Below are positions 62,006 to 64,000 of a stretch of DNA of 64,000 nt, piece after piece. The translations under genes were made by a program, and so were the position numbers. The number at the start of each line of letters is the position of its first letter. Within the stretch, counting starts at the first letter, position 1. Where the stretch lies: the NCBI RefSeq assembly GCF_001575205.1, contig NZ_LSRE01000034.1, forward strand, positions 165,528-229,527, read 5' to 3'. This stretch comes from Tsukamurella pseudospumae (GTDB lineage: Bacteria; Actinomycetota; Actinomycetes; Mycobacteriales; Mycobacteriaceae). A model generated the notes under the pieces. It was not told the origin of the DNA, searched no databases, and saw nothing but the letters and a program-made list of their open reading frames with translations.

Positions 62006-63418
62006 TCAGTGCACGTCGACCGAGGGGGTGTCGGTCACGTGCGGGCCGTTCGAGTCGACGCTCGCAGCGCCGGTGTCGGCGTCGACGCCGTGGTTGCCCG
62101 CGGCGGTCTGGGTCTCGACGGAGCCACTCGGGCCCGTCACCGAGGCGCTGCCGGTGTTCGTGTTCACCGTGGCCTGGCCGCCCGAGGCCTCGACCTGGCC
62201 GCTGCCCGCCGGGGTGTTGACGTTCGCGCCGCCGGTCGGGCCGGTGACGGTGCCGACACCGTTCGACACGTTCACGCTGCCGGTCTCGACGTGCGCCCCG
62301 CCGCTCCCGACGGGCGTGGTGACCTGGGTGCTTGCGGACGGTCCGGTGGCCTTGACCTCGGTGGGCGTCACCTTGAGATCGCCGGCGTCGCCGGTGACCT
62401 TCACCTGTGCGCCGGCCGGACCTGCGGTCACGGTGCCCGACGGGCCGTCGACCTCGACCTTGGTGGGCGACACCGTCGCCGTGCCGCCGTCGATGGTGCC
62501 GCTCACGACGTTCTGGCCCAGGACGGTGGTCCCGAAGGTCACGTCCGGAGCGGTGACGTCGAGACCACCGGTGCCGACCTTGATCGTCCCGGGAGTGACA
62601 CCGAGGTTGCCTCCACCGAGCGGGGTCGTGATGGCGCCGGTGAGGCTGGGCGTCACGAGGACCAGCTGGCCGTTCTGGAAGCCGATGCTGCCCAGGTTCA
62701 GTCCGACGGTGCCGCCGCCGAGCGGCGTGGTCAGGCCGAGGTTCACGGCGGGAAGGCCGACGATGAACGTGTTGGGGCCGTAGGTCACCGTGACGGGGAC
62801 GATCGTCGCGGAGGCCCCGCCGAGGCCGAGCGGGGCGGTGGCGCCGAGGCCGAGGGTCGGCGTCCAGGTGGTGAGACCGGTGAGCGGATTCGTGACGGCG
62901 GCGAGACTGGTGTTGAGGTTCAGGCCGCTGCCGAGCGGGCCGCTGATCGCGGTGTTGTTCCCACCGATGCTGCCGAGGCCGCCCGGTCCAAGACCGACGA
63001 GGCCGTACGTGGTGTTCGTCAGTCCACCGAGACCCAGGGGCGCACCGACTTTGAAGGTGTCGGACGTCCACGCCCCGATCCACCCCGGAGCGAGCGGCGT
63101 AGTGGGCGTCAAGATCGTGCTCGTGGCCACGGTGTTGGACACCGGAATCAGCCCGCTGATCACGGGGATCTGGTTCCAGGCGGCGACGCCCTGATTGATC
63201 TGCGGCGCGACCTGAGGGATGACGGCGATCGGGATGCCGCCGGGCAGCAGCGGGGCGGCGCCGAGTAGCGCGTCGACCTGGGGGTTGCCGGTCGGGGCGC
63301 TGGCGTTCGCGACCGCGGGCGCAGCCACCGTCATCGCTGCCGCTGCAGCGACCGCTGTCACGGCGACAGCACTGCGGCGCACCGTCTTTCGGGCATGCTT
63401 GGGTGACGTATGAGACAT
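62006..63418 (-). CDS. Secreted Gly/Thr/Val-rich repeat protein
   Basis: A 470-residue protein with a strong signal peptide (basic start, then an Ala-rich hydrophobic core at about 16-36, cleavage near ANASA). The mature part has almost no charged residues until about 300 and repeats short motifs such as TTPLGGG, GLGG and VTGPTG every 15-25 residues. This periodicity is compatible with a beta-solenoid or an elongated wall protein. The ribosome site GGAGGT is excellent. No catalytic motif is visible. It could be a wall-associated or adhesive surface protein. Confidence 0.82.
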   Translation of the reverse strand: MSHTSPKHARKTVRRSAVAVTAVAAAAAMTVAAPAVANASAPTGNPQVDALLGAAPLLPGGIPIAVIPQVAPQINQGVAAWNQIPVISGLIPVSNTVATSTILTPTTPLAPGWIGAWTSDTFKVGAPLGLGGLTNTTYGLVGLGPGGLGSIGGNNTAISGPLGSGLNLNTSLAAVTNPLTGLTTWTPTLGLGATAPLGLGGASATIVPVTVTYGPNTFIVGLPAVNLGLTTPLGGGTVGLNLGSIGFQNGQLVLVTPSLTGAITTPLGGGNLGVTPGTIKVGTGGLDVTAPDVTFGTTVLGQNVVSGTIDGGTATVSPTKVEVDGPSGTVTAGPAGAQVKVTGDAGDLKVTPTEVKATGPSASTQVTTPVGSGGAHVETGSVNVSNGVGTVTGPTGGANVNTPAGSGQVEASGGQATVNTNTGSASVTGPSGSVETQTAAGNHGVDADTGAASVDSNGPHVTDTPSVDVH

Positions 63419-63501
63419 GGAAGGACCTCCGGTTCATGAAGGTGCGGCAAGCTCGAGCGAGGATGCCGATGGAAGGGATGTGGACCCAGGAGGAGGCGAT
63501 G

Positions 63502-64000
63502 TCAACTCGTGGAAGCAACAGCGCTGGTCAGTAGTAGTTTCTCGAACACCTCCCGGGGTGTGCGGAAGCCGAGGCAGGCTCGGGGGCGTTCGTTGAGTTC
63601 GCGGGCGATGGAGTCCAGGTAGGGCTGATGATCGGTGATCTCGGTGCCCTTGGGCAGGTACTCACGGATCAACCCGTTGGTGTTCTCGTTCGTCGGCCGC
63701 TCCCACGGCGACCGCGGGTGGGCGAAGAAGATCGGCAGGTCCGCGGCGACGGTCACCGACGCATGCTCGGCCATCTCGGTGCCTTGATCCCAGGTCAGGC
63801 CCTGTTTCATGAACGCGGGCAGACCTGCCAGGTGGTCGATGAGCACGTCGGCGACACCGTCCGCGTGCTTCCCGCCGGGCAGCCCGAGGATCAAGGTGTA
63901 GCGGCTGGTCCGCTCCACCAGCGTCGCCGCAGCAGTCTTACCGTTCTTCCCCACGATCAGATCACCCTCCCACCAACCAGGCACCCGCCGGTCATTCGCC
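63502..64000 (-). mobile_element. IS30-family transposase gene, 5' part outside the window
   Basis: The frame is open to the window edge; 165 C-terminal residues are seen. DDE catalytic residues are visible: WWEGDLIVG (first Asp), LTWDQGTEMAEH (second Asp) and PTNENTNGLIREYLPKG (Glu). The ending ELNERPRACLGFRTPREVFE is the standard IS30 tail. Its 3' end lies 83 bases from the start of the secreted repeat protein gene. The element's inverted repeats cannot be confirmed because only one end is present. Confidence 0.88.

Overview
The window is about 70% G+C and almost fully coding. Stop and start codons often overlap (GTGA/ATGA), and GTG starts are common. The gene content (sigA with a Lys/Ala-rich N-terminus, ppgK, a DUF3093/DUF3710/DUF3159/DUF4193 set, coproporphyrin-type haem genes, an AftC-type arabinofuranosyltransferase, a KasA-like synthase) points to a mycolic-acid actinobacterium of the Mycobacteriales. 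Tsukamurella or a close relative is my best guess, but the genus is an inference.

Region 1 (1-18.8 kb) is catabolic. A run of eleven same-strand genes (1-10654) holds an SDR, a quinone-oxidoreductase-like MDR, a HAD hydrolase, a FabG-like SDR, a MaoC hydratase, an APH-type kinase, three acyl-CoA dehydrogenases, a phosphotriesterase-like lactonase and an acyl-CoA ligase. HAD, APH kinase and an [12 protein letters not shown] dehydrogenase are the three domains of mammalian ACAD10/ACAD11. With the lactonase and ligase, they suggest a route for gamma-lactones or 4-hydroxy acids through phosphorylated acyl-CoAs. A perfect bidirectional terminator and a monoglyceride-lipase-like hydrolase follow. 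Next come an MHS-type transporter, a TetR regulator, a second acyl-CoA ligase and a 1057-residue single-chain biotin-dependent acyl-CoA carboxylase.

Region 2 (18.8-22.1 kb) has a DUF6069-like membrane protein, a NarL/DesK-type two-component system, a small membrane protein and a 0.3 kb gap with a duplicated hairpin repeat.

Region 3 (22.1-43.4 kb) is core genome. It runs in the order I recall for Mycobacterium tuberculosis Rv2703 to Rv2670c: sigA, ppgK, suhB, cei, DUF4193, DUF3093, dut, DUF3710, hydrolase, DUF3159, TRAM methyltransferase, dxs, RNase D, DUF3000, hemE, hemY, hemQ, msrB, aftC, a secreted hydrolase-fold protein, a RibD-like reductase and zapE. It links transcription, nucleotide hygiene, isoprenoid and haem synthesis and cell-envelope assembly.

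Region 4 (43.5-53 kb) holds a copper efflux ATPase with CsoR, two small zinc-type proteins, an acyl-CoA carboxyltransferase and a tRNA neighbourhood: two identical tRNA-Gly(GCC) genes in opposite orientation, tRNA-Cys and two tRNA-Val. Between them lie a quinone reductase, an acetoacetate-decarboxylase-fold protein and two unrecognised genes.

Region 5 (53-64 kb) is accessory: an orphan KasA-like ketosynthase in a lower-G+C stretch, VOC proteins with AraC and LysR regulators, an AtuA-family protein with a CoA-transferase, a DUF2231 membrane protein, a secreted Gly/Thr-rich repeat protein, and the 3' part of an IS30-family transposase cut by the window edge.
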